A DNA stretch of 64,000 nucleotides from Egicoccus sp. AB-alg2 (lineage in GTDB: Bacteria; Actinomycetota; Nitriliruptoria; Nitriliruptorales; Nitriliruptoraceae), in the NCBI RefSeq assembly GCF_041821065.1, contig NZ_JBGUAX010000010.1, forward strand, positions 62,001 through 126,000, in the 5' to 3' direction. Positions 1-8,650 of this stretch are shown here, piece by piece (position 1 is the stretch's first letter; each line of letters starts with the position of its first letter). Under the pieces are notes generated by a model that saw nothing but the letters and a program-made list of their open reading frames with translations, was not told the origin of the DNA and ran no database searches. Both the position numbers and the translations under genes were made by a program.

Positions 1-524
1 TTGTCCCAGACCGGGAGTGCGAGACGGTGCGCCAGGTCGCGCACGGCGGCCTTGTCGAGGCCGGCCTCGCGCAGCGGCGCCCGCACGCCCCAGGCCTGGG
101 CGGCGGCGCGGCCGGGCCGGTGGTCGTCGAGGTCGTCGACGACCTCGCCGTGGGCGATGGTGCGCAGCCCGCGCCGGTCCGCCACCGCCCGCAGGGCCGC
201 GAACTGGTGGTCCTTGCAGAACCGGCAGCGGTTGCGCGGGTTGGCGGCGTAGCGGGCGTCGGCGACCTCGTCGGTGTCGACCACCTCGACGTCGATGCCC
301 AGCGCGTCCGCCAGCGCCACCGCCGCGTCGAGCTCACGCCGCGGCAGCGACGGCGAGCGCGCCACGACCGCCACCGCCCCCGCGCCCAGCACACGGTGCG
401 ACACGGCCGACAGCAGGCTGGAGTCGACGCCGCCGGACAGGCCGACGGCGACGCTCTCCAGCTCGGCGACGACGGCCTCCAGCCGGGCGAGAGGGTCCTC
501 TTCCCGTGCGGCTGCCGGGCTCAT
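1..524 (-). CDS. larE: LarE-type ATP-dependent sacrificial sulfur transferase (partial, 3' end beyond window)
   Basis: In the nickel-pincer nucleotide pathway, LarE transfers sulfur to the pyridinium dicarboxylate mononucleotide precursor of the LarA cofactor. About 174 residues are visible. They show the PP-loop ATP-pyrophosphatase motif SGGVDSSLL near residue 30, a family-typical NPRNRCRFCK segment around residue 105, and LPVWD at the edge, which in LarE leads into a conserved PAAxCLASR block. The ATG start at 524 overlaps the TGA of the upstream acyltransferase gene (ATGA), implying translational coupling. It is the last visible gene of a five-gene minus-strand operon that also holds a LarA-like gene. 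The C-terminal third lies outside the window, so the sulfur-donor cysteine(s) cannot be checked. Confidence 0.9.
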   Translation of the reverse strand, partial: MSPAAAREEDPLARLEAVVAELESVAVGLSGGVDSSLLSAVSHRVLGAGAVAVVARSPSLPRRELDAAVALADALGIDVEVVDTDEVADARYAANPRNRCRFCKDHQFAALRAVADRRGLRTIAHGEVVDDLDDHRPGRAAAQAWGVRAPLREAGLDKAAVRDLAHRLALPVWD

Positions 525-1432
525 GCGCCACCTCCCCGTGCCGGCCACACCCGACGGCGGGCGTCGCGGTCGTCGGGTTCCAGCAGCTCCCAGCGCCGCC
601 GCCAGTCGGCCACCTGGGGCCCGCGGGCGCTGGGCGTCTCGCCCTTCTGACGGTTGCGCATGGCGGTCCACCAGTCGGTGCGGTGCTCGTCGAGCAGCAC
701 GGCGATGCTGTCCTCCAGGCGGCCGGTGAGTGCGGTGACCGGCTCGTCGGCGCGGGCCCGCAGCGGCGCGCCGAACCGCACCCGGACCCTGGGCCGGCCG
801 GAGACGGGCCAGGCCGCGCCACGCGGCATCGCCCGCCACGAACCCTCGATCGCGACCGGTACGATCGCGACACCGGCCGTCTTGGCGAGGTGGGCGGCGC
901 CGTGGCGGAACCGCCCGGCCCACCCGTCCTTGGAGCGGGTGCCCTCGGGGAACAGCAGCAGGTGGTTGCCGGCGGCGAGCAGGTCGTCGGGCAGTTCGCT
1001 GCGGCTGCGCTGCGTGCGGTCGATCGGCACCGCGTTGAACACCAGCGCGGTGGCGGCCGCCCGCCACCAGGCGTCGAAGAAGTAGTCGGAGGCGGCGACG
1101 GTCACGGTCTTGCGACGGACCTCGGGCGGCAGCGCGGTCAGCACGAGCGGGGCGTCGAGGTGGCTGGAGTGGTTGGGGGCGAGCACGACCGGTGCCCGGG
1201 CCGCCTCCAGGACCCGTTCGCGGTCCTCGACCGTGATGTCCAGCTGCGAGGCCAGCAGCGGCGCCAGCACGCCCGCCTGCAGGCCGGTGCGGGCCACGCG
1301 GGCCGGTCGCGTCCGCGACCAGCCGGTCGGGAACGGTCGCGGCCCGGGCGCCTGCACGGTGTCCACGACCGTGCCGGGCGGCAGCGGCCGCCGGCCCCAG
1401 CGCCAGTCGCGCGCCGCCTCGCGCAGTCGCAT
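521..1432 (-). CDS. PlsC-type 1-acylglycerol-3-phosphate acyltransferase family protein
   Basis: This is a 303-residue lysophosphatidic-acid-acyltransferase-like enzyme, predicted to move an acyl group onto a glycerophospholipid or other lipid alcohol at the membrane. The HX4D catalytic motif is present as NHSSHLD near residue 95, and the glycerophosphate-binding FPEGTRS motif near residue 170. The start (ATG at 1432) forms a TGATG overlap with the end of the LarA-like gene. The stop overlaps larE. The acceptor substrate cannot be read from the sequence. Its place between a LarA-like enzyme and LarE, downstream of an acyl-CoA reductase fusion, suggests a dedicated lipid pathway rather than housekeeping phosphatidic acid synthesis. 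Confidence 0.85.
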   Translation of the reverse strand: MRLREAARDWRWGRRPLPPGTVVDTVQAPGPRPFPTGWSRTRPARVARTGLQAGVLAPLLASQLDITVEDRERVLEAARAPVVLAPNHSSHLDAPLVLTALPPEVRRKTVTVAASDYFFDAWWRAAATALVFNAVPIDRTQRSRSELPDDLLAAGNHLLLFPEGTRSKDGWAGRFRHGAAHLAKTAGVAIVPVAIEGSWRAMPRGAAWPVSGRPRVRVRFGAPLRARADEPVTALTGRLEDSIAVLLDEHRTDWWTAMRNRQKGETPSARGPQVADWRRRWELLEPDDRDARRRVWPARGGGA

Positions 1433-3009
1433 CAGCGCACCTCCGCGAGCGTCAGCGGTGGGGCGTGCAGGTAGGTGATCGACGGGTCGCGACCGACCGT
1501 GTCGCTGGCCATCTCCAGCGCGTCGGTGAGCGTGCCGGCGGCACGGAAGCCCATGCGCCGGGCGACGGCCGGGTCGGCCCCGACCCAGATCACGTCGCCG
1601 AGGTGGTCCATGCCGTGGGCGCCCCAGTACCACATGTAGAACGGGTGCACGCCGTGGTAGGCGTGCGACTCGCGGTAGAGGTGCACGTACCACGGGTCGG
1701 CGGCGTAGGCCTGCTCGTACTTGCTCTCGATCAGCGCCGGGTCGGTGGTGTCGGCCAGCACCTGGTCGAAGAAGTCGATGTAGGACGGGTGGTGGACCTG
1801 GTGGAACTCGCGCCGCAGCGGGTGGAACAGGATCATCACGCCGCCGTGGCGGACCAGCGGGCGGCCCCGGTACATGTTGAAGAAGTACCCGAGGCCCATG
1901 CACATGGCCAGGATCGGGTTCATGATCGAGTTGACGTTGTAGGGCCCGACGTAGGGGATGCCGGTCACCAGCACGTCGGTCTGCCCGTCGACCTCGACCA
2001 GCTGCTGGCGGTGCACGTGCTGCAGCGTCACGGGGTGCACCGCCTCGGTCTCGCCGGCCTGCACGCTGGTGAGCCGGAACGGCGCCCGTGAGGCGTGCAT
2101 CGCCCGACGGCGCGCCTTGGCCGGCATCCGGTCCAGCGCGCGCTGCAGGGTGAAGGCGGCGGCCTGGTCCTTGACCGACCACTCCCACTCGCGCTTGGTG
2201 AAGAACGCGGCCTGTTCGGGGAAGGCGGCGTTGTTGACCGTGGTCTCCACGGTGAAGATCGTCAGGTGTTCGGCCAGCAGCCGCCCCATCCGGGTCGCGG
2301 AGCCGTGCAGCGCGCTGTGGCCCGGGTCCATGTAGCTCTTGGAGCGCAGCATCGTGTGCACGTTGTGGTGCGGCCGCAGGCTGCGGTAGCCGGCCAGCCC
2401 GACGGGCACCGACTTATGCCCGCCGTCCATCGTCACGAGGTTGACGTTGACGTACACGAGCAGGTCCGACTCGGCCGCGCGCCGGTTGATCTCCACGTCC
2501 TCGCCGTGGTCGGTCACGCCGACATGGCGCATGCCGTGGGGGTCCTCGGCGTCGTGGTTGCGCAGGTGGTCGGGCCAGAACGAGCGGAACACCCGGTCGC
2601 CGACGATGTGGCGCAGCTCGTCGGCGGTCATGCGCCGGTGCAGGGCGTTGGCGGCGATCAGTTCGACGTCGTCCACGCCGACCTCGGCCGCCAGGGTCAG
2701 CACCTGCTCGATGACCCGCTGCCGGATGTCGGGCCGCCGCATGCTCGGCAACGGCAGCGACAGGTCGTCGAACGCGATCGTCAGCCGCATGCCGGGGAAC
2801 AGCAGCTCCCGCAGCGGTGGGCGGCCCATCGGGTGCTCGAGCGCATGGGCGATGGCGGCGTCCGGGTCGGGCAGGCCCGGCAGCACGTCGGGCGGGTAGA
2901 CGGCCCGCGTGCCCAGCGGGAAGCGTTCGAACCGCAGCTGCTCGCCGGCGTGGACCAGCAGCGGCGGCGTGCGCTCGTCGACCTCGACGACGACTCCGGG
3001 GCGTGGCAT
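1432..3009 (-). CDS. LarA-family (DUF2088) nickel-pincer-dependent enzyme homologue
   Basis: This 525-residue protein has the LarA superfamily N-terminal domain. LarA enzymes use a nickel-pincer nucleotide bound covalently to a lysine to racemise or epimerise 2-hydroxyacids. Visible landmarks are the histidine in ANALHRRM (about residue 125) and GGHKSVPVGLAG (about residue 200), where the lysine matches the cofactor-binding Lys of LarA, followed by a HHN histidine pair. It is about 100 residues longer than lactate racemase, with a C-terminal part rich in aromatic residues and histidine. A good AAGGAG ribosome site precedes the ATG. The substrate is unknown. Because the neighbours handle acyl-CoA and lipids, a long-chain hydroxyacyl substrate is an inference, not an observation. 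Confidence 0.8.
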   Translation of the reverse strand: MPRPGVVVEVDERTPPLLVHAGEQLRFERFPLGTRAVYPPDVLPGLPDPDAAIAHALEHPMGRPPLRELLFPGMRLTIAFDDLSLPLPSMRRPDIRQRVIEQVLTLAAEVGVDDVELIAANALHRRMTADELRHIVGDRVFRSFWPDHLRNHDAEDPHGMRHVGVTDHGEDVEINRRAAESDLLVYVNVNLVTMDGGHKSVPVGLAGYRSLRPHHNVHTMLRSKSYMDPGHSALHGSATRMGRLLAEHLTIFTVETTVNNAAFPEQAAFFTKREWEWSVKDQAAAFTLQRALDRMPAKARRRAMHASRAPFRLTSVQAGETEAVHPVTLQHVHRQQLVEVDGQTDVLVTGIPYVGPYNVNSIMNPILAMCMGLGYFFNMYRGRPLVRHGGVMILFHPLRREFHQVHHPSYIDFFDQVLADTTDPALIESKYEQAYAADPWYVHLYRESHAYHGVHPFYMWYWGAHGMDHLGDVIWVGADPAVARRMGFRAAGTLTDALEMASDTVGRDPSITYLHAPPLTLAEVR

Positions 3010-3036
3010 GGCGGCTCCTTGGGCCGGTGCGAGCGG

Positions 3037-4245
3037 CTACGGCGTGGCGCCGGTCAGGTCGAAGGCGACCTTGGCCGTGCCCAGCCGGCCCGCATCCAGC
3101 GCGTGGTCGACGGCCTGGCGCCACTGCTGCAGCGGATAGGTCGCCAGCGCGAGACGGTCGAGCGGGGCGGTGGTCGCCAGATCGGTGGCGAGGTCGAAAC
3201 CCGACCGGTGCCCGGCCACGGGTTCGCGCCCGCTGGCGTAGGCGCCGACGACCGTGAGCTCGCGGAACCAGGCCGGGGACAGGTCGACCCCGGGCGGGGG
3301 CATGCCGGCCAGCACGACCCGGCCGCCGGCGCGGGTGGAGCGCAGCGCGAGGTCCAGTGACCCGCGCGAGCCGGCGCAGTCGATGGCGACGTCGACACCG
3401 CCGAGCAGGAAGTCGCGGCCGAGATCCGGCCGCAGGCGGAACGCGCCGGTGTCGCGCCGGACGGTGCCGGTGGCGCCGTCGACGGGGGTCACGGTAGAGG
3501 CGCCGAGTTCACGGGCCAGGGCCTGTTGGCGTGGGTGCTTGGCGGTGGCGACGATCCGGCCAGCCTCGGTGAAGGCGCGCAGCGCGAGGATGGTCAGCAG
3601 GCCGACGACGCCGCTGCCGACGACCAGCACCTGCTCGCCCGGGGCGGGCTCGGCCCGCAACGCCGCGTGGATCGCGCAGGCGAGCGGCTCGATCAGCACC
3701 GCCCGTGCGTCGGGCAGCGCGTCGGGGACGGCGTGCAGCTGGGAGCGGTGCGCGACCAGTTGCTGGGACCAACCGCCGCCGACGTCGGCGCAGTAGCCGG
3801 TCTGCAGTCCGGGTGCGAGGTGGCCCACGGTCACGTGCTTGCACCGGCTGGTGGTCCCGGCCGCGCAGGCGTCACACGGCGGCAGGCCGCGCGGATCGCA
3901 GCTGAGCAGCGGGTCGAGCACCACACGGGTCCCGGCCGGCAGCCCGTCGACGTCGTCGAGGAGTTCGCCGACGACCTCGTGGCCGGGGGTGATCGGGAAC
4001 GTCACGAGCGCGGAGAAGTAGGGCGAGGTGGTGCCGGCCAGCATCGACAGGTCCGAGCCGCAGATGCCCGACAGCCGCGGGCGGACGCGCGCCCAGCCCT
4101 CGCCGTGCAGCGACGGGGCGCTGGTCGACACCAGGCGCAGGGGCGCCAGGCCGCTGGACACCACGCCGGGCAGCCGGGACGAGAGTGCACGCGAGGCGAA
4201 GTAGCGCGGCAGCGAACGGTGTACCTGGAGCGCGAGCACGTCCAT
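3037..4245 (-). CDS. Zinc-binding medium-chain alcohol dehydrogenase
   Basis: This 402-residue MDR-superfamily oxidoreductase resembles threonine or alditol dehydrogenases. The catalytic-zinc region GICGSDLSML and the glutamate of GHEVVGE are present. The structural-zinc loop is unusual: CDPRGLPPCDACAAGTTSRC supplies four cysteines with atypical spacing. The NAD(P)-binding motif VVGSGVVGLL lies near residue 210. The ATG overlaps the stop of the upstream reductase fusion (TGATG), so the two are translationally coupled. In this operon it could interconvert an alcohol and an aldehyde made by the acyl-CoA reductase, but the substrate is not evident. A 27-nt gap separates it from the LarA-like gene. 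Confidence 0.85.
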   Translation of the reverse strand: MDVLALQVHRSLPRYFASRALSSRLPGVVSSGLAPLRLVSTSAPSLHGEGWARVRPRLSGICGSDLSMLAGTTSPYFSALVTFPITPGHEVVGELLDDVDGLPAGTRVVLDPLLSCDPRGLPPCDACAAGTTSRCKHVTVGHLAPGLQTGYCADVGGGWSQQLVAHRSQLHAVPDALPDARAVLIEPLACAIHAALRAEPAPGEQVLVVGSGVVGLLTILALRAFTEAGRIVATAKHPRQQALARELGASTVTPVDGATGTVRRDTGAFRLRPDLGRDFLLGGVDVAIDCAGSRGSLDLALRSTRAGGRVVLAGMPPPGVDLSPAWFRELTVVGAYASGREPVAGHRSGFDLATDLATTAPLDRLALATYPLQQWRQAVDHALDAGRLGTAKVAFDLTGATP

Positions 4246-6590
4246 CAGCCCGCTCCCGACCGAGCACGTTCGCGGCCGTGCCCGCCGTTGCTGGCGCCGT
4301 CATCGGTGGCATCGGCGCGCGGACCGGGCGGGGCGGCGCGCACGTGGGCGGGCGCCCCGTCCCCGTCGCGCCAGGCCGCGATCGCCCACCGTTCGCGGCG
4401 GGCGAGTCGGTAGAGCACCGGATCGGGGTCGACGGCCACCGGATGACCCACCGCCCGCAGCAGCGGTGTGTCCGACCGGCTGTCGGCGTAGGCGTAGCTC
4501 GCGGACAGGTCCGCGCCCACCTTCCGGGCGTACTCGCGCAGCCAGGCCGCGCGGGTCGCGCCGACCAGTGGGGCCGAGGCGAGGTGGCCGGTGGCGCGGC
4601 CGGTCGCGTCCACCTCGAGGTCGGCGGCGGCGATCTCGTCGAAGAGGCTGCGCAGCGGCTCGCAGAAGCTGCGCAGCGCGCCGGTCAGCAGCACGGTGCG
4701 GTGGCCGAGGTCGCGGTGCTCGCGGACGCGACGGACCGCGGCCGGTGCCAGGTCGTGCAGGATGCGCTGGCCGAGGTCCTCGGCCACCAGCCGGTCCAGC
4801 GCCGCCACGTCGGCTCCGGCGAAGCGCTGGTAGAAGGCGCGCAGGAACCGGTCGCGGCCGGACGCGTCCAGGGCGAGGTAGCGCGGCAGCGTGCGCAGCA
4901 CGTCGGCGGCCTCGCGCAGGCCCGCCACCCGGTCGTCGTGCCAGCGGGCCCGCAGGTAGGCGGTCAGGACGTTGGTGCTGGCGACGGTGCCGTCGAGGTC
5001 GAACACCGCCAGCACGATCGGCGCGTCGTCCTCGCTGCGCGTCGGTGTCGGCGGCGGTCTGTGGGGGCGTGGCCCGGTGGGACGCCGGATCCGGAACCAG
5101 GCGGCCACGGCTGGCAGGTGCACCTCGGCGAGGTAGTGCGGCCAGTCGATGTCGGCCGGGTCGAAGCCGAAGTGGGCGGCGTCGTGGCCGTCCAACCGGT
5201 CGCGAAGCGCCTGGGCGGTGTCGTCGAGGTAGACGGCCTCGGTCTGCGCGTAGATGCCGTACAGCTCCAGGAACCGGCCGAGGTTGTCGAACCGCTGCTG
5301 CTGGCGGTCCAGCTCGCGGCCGAGCCGGCGCACCCGTTCACCGGTGACGGGCGAGCGCTGCATCAGCCGCGCCGCCCCGCGGGTGACCACGGTGGCGGCC
5401 CGCAGCTGCCGTTCGACGGCGTCGACGCCCGGGAACCGCCAGGTCGGCAGCCGCGGGGTGCCGTGCACGCCGGGCAGGGGATGCTGGTCGAAGTAGCCGC
5501 GGACGAGCCCGTACAGGCGGGTCAGCGGCAGCGGGTTGCGGGCACCGGTGCCGACCACGATCCGTGCCGGCTCGCCGGCCGGAGGCGGGTGGGCGGCCGC
5601 CACGAGCACGGCGTTGGCCACGAAGTCGACCGGCACGAGGTCGACCACGCTGTCGGGGAAGCCGGGGAACTCCGGGATGTCGGCCCGGCCGAGGCCGATC
5701 ATCAGCGGGTCGGCGACCTTGAACCCCTCGATCCAGCCGGGATGGGGGTGGCGCAGCGCCGACTCCACGATCGTGGGCCGCACGATGGACAGCTGGTGCT
5801 GTCCGAAGTGCTCCTCCGCGACCCGCTCGCCCATCGCCTTGGTCATGGTGTAGACGTCGGCGAACCCGAGGCTGCGGGCACGTTCGCGGCCGGCGGCCAC
5901 CAGCTGGTCCTGCACCCAGGTGGTCCGCAGGCGCTCGGTCTCGTGCCCGATCGCCTCGTCGCCGTGGGCGCCCACCTCGCGCCGGGCCGCCTGCCGCCAG
6001 CGGGCGAGCCGGGCCGGCTGGCGCGACACCACCTCGACACGCTCGGCGAGCTGGTCGGCGGCCGCCGCCTCGACCCGCCAGTCCACGTCAGCGCGCACCG
6101 GCGCCTCGGGGACCGGGCCGGGCCGCCGCGCCGCGACGTAGGCCGTGGAGACGTGTACGAGCTGCCGGCAGCCCGCCGCGCGGGCCGCGGCGTACAGGCG
6201 GTCGACCCCGGTGGTGTGGGTCCGGAACGCGTCCTCGATGCGGGTGTCGAAGGCGACCGTGCCGGCGACGTGCAGCAGCACGTCCAGCGGCGGCAGCTCG
6301 AACGTCGTGCCGGCGGGCGCGTCGAGGTCGAGGTCCACCACCTCGACGTGCTCGAGTGCTTCGGCGACGCGACCCTGCTCGCGCAGGCCCTGGAACGCGG
6401 AGGCCCGCTCGAGGAGCTGCTGCACGCGGTCGTGGGCGCTGGTGGAGCCGCGGGCGCGCACGAACAGCACCAGCCGGGTGTCGGGCAGGTCCTCCAGCGC
6501 ACGTGCGAGCAGCGCCTGCCCGACGAATCCGGTCGTGCCGGTGATCCCCAGGCGGGTGCCCGCCAACAGGGACGCGATTCCGACTCCCAC
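4245..6590 (-). CDS. Fatty acyl-CoA reductase-like SDR fused to HAD-IB phosphatase
   Basis: This 781-residue two-part protein begins with an extended-SDR thioester-reductase (NAD_binding_4, male-sterility type) domain. It has the GITGTTGFVG nucleotide loop at residues 14-23, HVSTAYVA, and the catalytic YTMTK (YxxxK). Such domains reduce acyl thioesters to aldehydes or alcohols. From about residue 525 a HAD-IB (SerB-like) phosphatase follows, with motif I FDLDGTV, motif II TG and motif III DSRSD. The GTG start at 6590 follows a GGGGGGAG ribosome site. It is the first gene of the minus-strand operon and diverges from thymidine kinase. The fusion suggests consecutive reduction and dephosphorylation, or a phosphorylated lipid substrate. 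The exact chemistry is unproven. Confidence 0.85.
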   Translation of the reverse strand: MGVGIASLLAGTRLGITGTTGFVGQALLARALEDLPDTRLVLFVRARGSTSAHDRVQQLLERASAFQGLREQGRVAEALEHVEVVDLDLDAPAGTTFELPPLDVLLHVAGTVAFDTRIEDAFRTHTTGVDRLYAAARAAGCRQLVHVSTAYVAARRPGPVPEAPVRADVDWRVEAAAADQLAERVEVVSRQPARLARWRQAARREVGAHGDEAIGHETERLRTTWVQDQLVAAGRERARSLGFADVYTMTKAMGERVAEEHFGQHQLSIVRPTIVESALRHPHPGWIEGFKVADPLMIGLGRADIPEFPGFPDSVVDLVPVDFVANAVLVAAAHPPPAGEPARIVVGTGARNPLPLTRLYGLVRGYFDQHPLPGVHGTPRLPTWRFPGVDAVERQLRAATVVTRGAARLMQRSPVTGERVRRLGRELDRQQQRFDNLGRFLELYGIYAQTEAVYLDDTAQALRDRLDGHDAAHFGFDPADIDWPHYLAEVHLPAVAAWFRIRRPTGPRPHRPPPTPTRSEDDAPIVLAVFDLDGTVASTNVLTAYLRARWHDDRVAGLREAADVLRTLPRYLALDASGRDRFLRAFYQRFAGADVAALDRLVAEDLGQRILHDLAPAAVRRVREHRDLGHRTVLLTGALRSFCEPLRSLFDEIAAADLEVDATGRATGHLASAPLVGATRAAWLREYARKVGADLSASYAYADSRSDTPLLRAVGHPVAVDPDPVLYRLARRERWAIAAWRDGDGAPAHVRAAPPGPRADATDDGASNGGHGRERARSGAG

Positions 6591-6740
6591 GGCTCCCCCC
6601 GGGCCAGTCGCTTGCGGCGCCCGACCCTAGTCACGGTCCGCACGTGCGGGCAGGGTCGCTGGGGTTGTGCGACCTGTCCGTTCGGGTGCGCTACAAGGCA
6701 GCCCCACCGAGTCGCGACCCGCCGCAGGGGGCACACGCAC

Positions 6741-7409
6741 GTGGCTGAGCTGACCTACTTCTACGGCACCATGAACTGCGGCAAGTCGACGCTGGCCCTC
6801 CAGATCCACCACAACGCCGTGACCGCGGGCAAGCACTGCCTGTTGTTCACCAAGCACGATCGGGGCGGTGGCCGCATCACGTCGCGGATCGGTCTCTCAC
6901 AGGACGCGGTGGTGGTGACCGACGGGCTCGACATCGCCGCGCACGTGCGCTCCGTGACCAGCGGCGGGGACCCGGTCGACGTCGTGATCTGCGACGAGAC
7001 CCAGTTCTACACCCCCGAACAGATCGAACAGCTGGCCTGGCTCGTGGACGAGCTGGACGTCGAGGTACAGGCGTTCGGGCTGTTGACCGACTTCACCTCG
7101 CACCTGTTCGCCGGCTCGAAGCGCCTGCTCGAGCTGGCCGACCGGCGCCAGGAGCTGCAGGTCGAGGCTCGCTGCTGGTGCGGCGAGCGCGGCACCCTCA
7201 ACGCCCGCACGGTCGACGGGGCGATCCAGCGGCAGGGCCAGCAGGTCGTCGTCGGGGACCTGCCCCAAGCCTCCCTGGAGACGGGAACGGTCCCCACGGT
7301 GGCCTACGAGGTGCTCTGCCGGCGCCACCACCGGCTGGGGATCACGCGCGCCGAGGCGGACCGCCAGCCCGGGCGATCGCGCGAACGGACGGTCGTACCG
7401 GTCGCCTGA
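6741..7409 (+). CDS. tdk: Thymidine kinase
   Basis: This 222-residue type II thymidine kinase phosphorylates thymidine to dTMP in the salvage pathway. The P-loop reads GTMNCGKST near residue 10, the Walker B-like DETQFY motif lies near residue 90, and the lasso region carries zinc-site cysteines in EARCWCGERG with a later CRRHH. The GTG at 6741 gives the expected N-terminus (MAELTYFYG); upstream open frame lacks family similarity. The gene stands alone between the divergent lipid operon and the cold-shock gene. The 150-bp divergent region probably carries both promoters. Confidence 0.93.
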   Translation: MAELTYFYGTMNCGKSTLALQIHHNAVTAGKHCLLFTKHDRGGGRITSRIGLSQDAVVVTDGLDIAAHVRSVTSGGDPVDVVICDETQFYTPEQIEQLAWLVDELDVEVQAFGLLTDFTSHLFAGSKRLLELADRRQELQVEARCWCGERGTLNARTVDGAIQRQGQQVVVGDLPQASLETGTVPTVAYEVLCRRHHRLGITRAEADRQPGRSRERTVVPVA

Positions 7410-7533
7410 TCGGCCGCGAGGCGGTAGCGTGTTCGCCGTCAGAACCGGTTCGCGGGCAACCGCGGACTACCACCGGGCCGCACTGAAGCTGTGACGAATG
7501 GTTGCAGCACGGCCTTTGAGAACGGAACAACGC

Positions 7534-7737
7534 ATGCCGCAGGGCACTGTCAAGTGGTTCAACGCCGACAAGGGCTACGGGTTCATCCAGCCCGACGACG
7601 GGGGCGAGGACCTCTTCGTCCACTTCTCGGCGATCAACTCGCAGGGCTACAAGTCCCTCGACGACGGCCAGAGGGTCAGCTTCGAGGTCACGCAGGGGCA
7701 GAAGGGCCCGCAGGCTTCGGACGTCACGCCTCAGTGA
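7534..7737 (+). CDS. Cold-shock domain protein (CspA family)
   Basis: This 67-residue single cold-shock (OB-fold) domain binds single-stranded nucleic acid and acts as an RNA chaperone. RNP1-like KGYGFI and RNP2-like LFVHFS motifs sit at the usual spacing. The N-terminus [11 protein letters not shown] is diagnostic. The ATG at 7534 fits the family length; upstream in-frame codons do not. A 10-bp GC stem follows 28 bases after the stop. The length, with no C-terminal extension, is typical of bacterial Csp proteins. Confidence 0.95.
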   Translation: MPQGTVKWFNADKGYGFIQPDDGGEDLFVHFSAINSQGYKSLDDGQRVSFEVTQGQKGPQASDVTPQ

Positions 7738-7765
7738 GGCGCTGAGCGTTTCGGTACCTCCACGG

Positions 7766-7791
7766 CGCCCCGGGCTTCACGGCCCGGGGCG
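7766..7791 (+). terminator. Stem-loop terminator candidate after csp
   Basis: A perfect 10-bp inverted repeat, CGCCCCGGGC / GCCCGGGGCG, with a 6-nt loop lies 28 bp after the cold-shock gene. There is no T run, as is common in high-GC actinobacteria. Confidence 0.6.
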
Positions 7792-7857
7792 TCGTCGCAT
7801 GTGTGACCATCTCCGGTGGCCGGCTTCGGCGTGGTCGGCTCCGGGAGGTGATGGTGG

Positions 7858-8292
7858 ATGTGGTGCAGACGCATCGCGGTGGGGTTGTCGGTGACGGTGC
7901 TGCTGGCCGGCTGTGGCGGCGGCGGTGGGACCGGAGAGGACGGCGCGGCCACCGGTGCCGGCCAGGAGGAGACCAGCGGCGGCGCGGCCGGGGACGCCAC
8001 CGGCGGGGAGGCGGCCGGCGGTGAGACGGCTGGCGGGGATGCGGCCGGTGACGGCGACGTCGCGATCGTCGACAACGCCTTCGAGCCGGCCGACCTCGAC
8101 GTCGCGGCAGGTACGGCGGTGACGTGGGAGAACACGGGTTCTCGCACGCACACGGTGACGTTCGAGGACGGTGAGGACTCCGGCGACCTCGCCGCGGGCG
8201 ACACCTACGAACGCAGCTTCGACGCGGCCGGCGCGTTCCCCTACGCGTGCCGGATCCACCCATCCATGCAGGGCACCGTCACGGTCGGGTAG
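7858..8292 (+). CDS. Cupredoxin (plastocyanin/azurin-like) lipoprotein
   Basis: This 144-residue exported blue-copper protein carries a signal peptide ending in the lipobox VLLAGC. A low-complexity Gly/Ala/Glu/Thr linker (about residues 20-65) should hold the copper domain away from the membrane. Copper ligands are visible as the histidine of SRTHTVTF and the C-x-x-H-x3-M set in ACRIHPSMQG. It probably carries electrons outside the membrane, but no partner is encoded next to it. The ATG at 7858 follows GGGAGG about 9 bases upstream. A strong stem-loop follows the gene. Confidence 0.88.
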   Translation: MWCRRIAVGLSVTVLLAGCGGGGGTGEDGAATGAGQEETSGGAAGDATGGEAAGGETAGGDAAGDGDVAIVDNAFEPADLDVAAGTAVTWENTGSRTHTVTFEDGEDSGDLAAGDTYERSFDAAGAFPYACRIHPSMQGTVTVG

Positions 8293-8342
8293 CAGCCGGG
8301 CCGGTGCCGCCCGCCGCGATGCGTGCATCCAGGCGCGCACCA

Positions 8343-8372
8343 CCGGCGGGTCCGGATGCACGGATCCGCCGG
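8343..8372 (+). terminator. Stem-loop terminator candidate after cupredoxin gene
   Basis: Two 12-nt arms, CCGGCGGGTCCG and CGGATCCGCCGG, pair with one G-T wobble around a 6-nt loop, starting 51 bp after the cupredoxin stop codon. Confidence 0.55.
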
Positions 8373-8650
8373 CAACGGGCGCGCGGGAGGCGGTTCGTGC
8401 ACCGACGCGCCGTTTGGTTCGTCCGGTTCGCCCGATAACACAGCGTGGTCACGCGGGCCGAATGGGCGATGTGCGTCGCGCGGTGCGCGGGCGCCACGGT
8501 CCTCCGGTGCCCTCAACGGGCTCACAACTAGCGTCGCCGTGCTGGGCCGGATCGGGAGACCGGCCTTGCGGAGAGCCGGCGCGGTGACCCGCCGTCGCCG
8601 GCGTGGCATGCAGGACCTGGACCAGGACCTGCACGGCGTTGGAGAGGCAC
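8373..8650 (+). other. Non-coding leader upstream of the LVIVD-repeat gene
   Basis: No gene is supported in this gap. It must contain the promoter of the secreted LVIVD protein. A short imperfect repeat of GGACCTG/GGACCAG units lies just before the ribosome site, and no recognisable riboswitch was seen. Confidence 0.4.
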
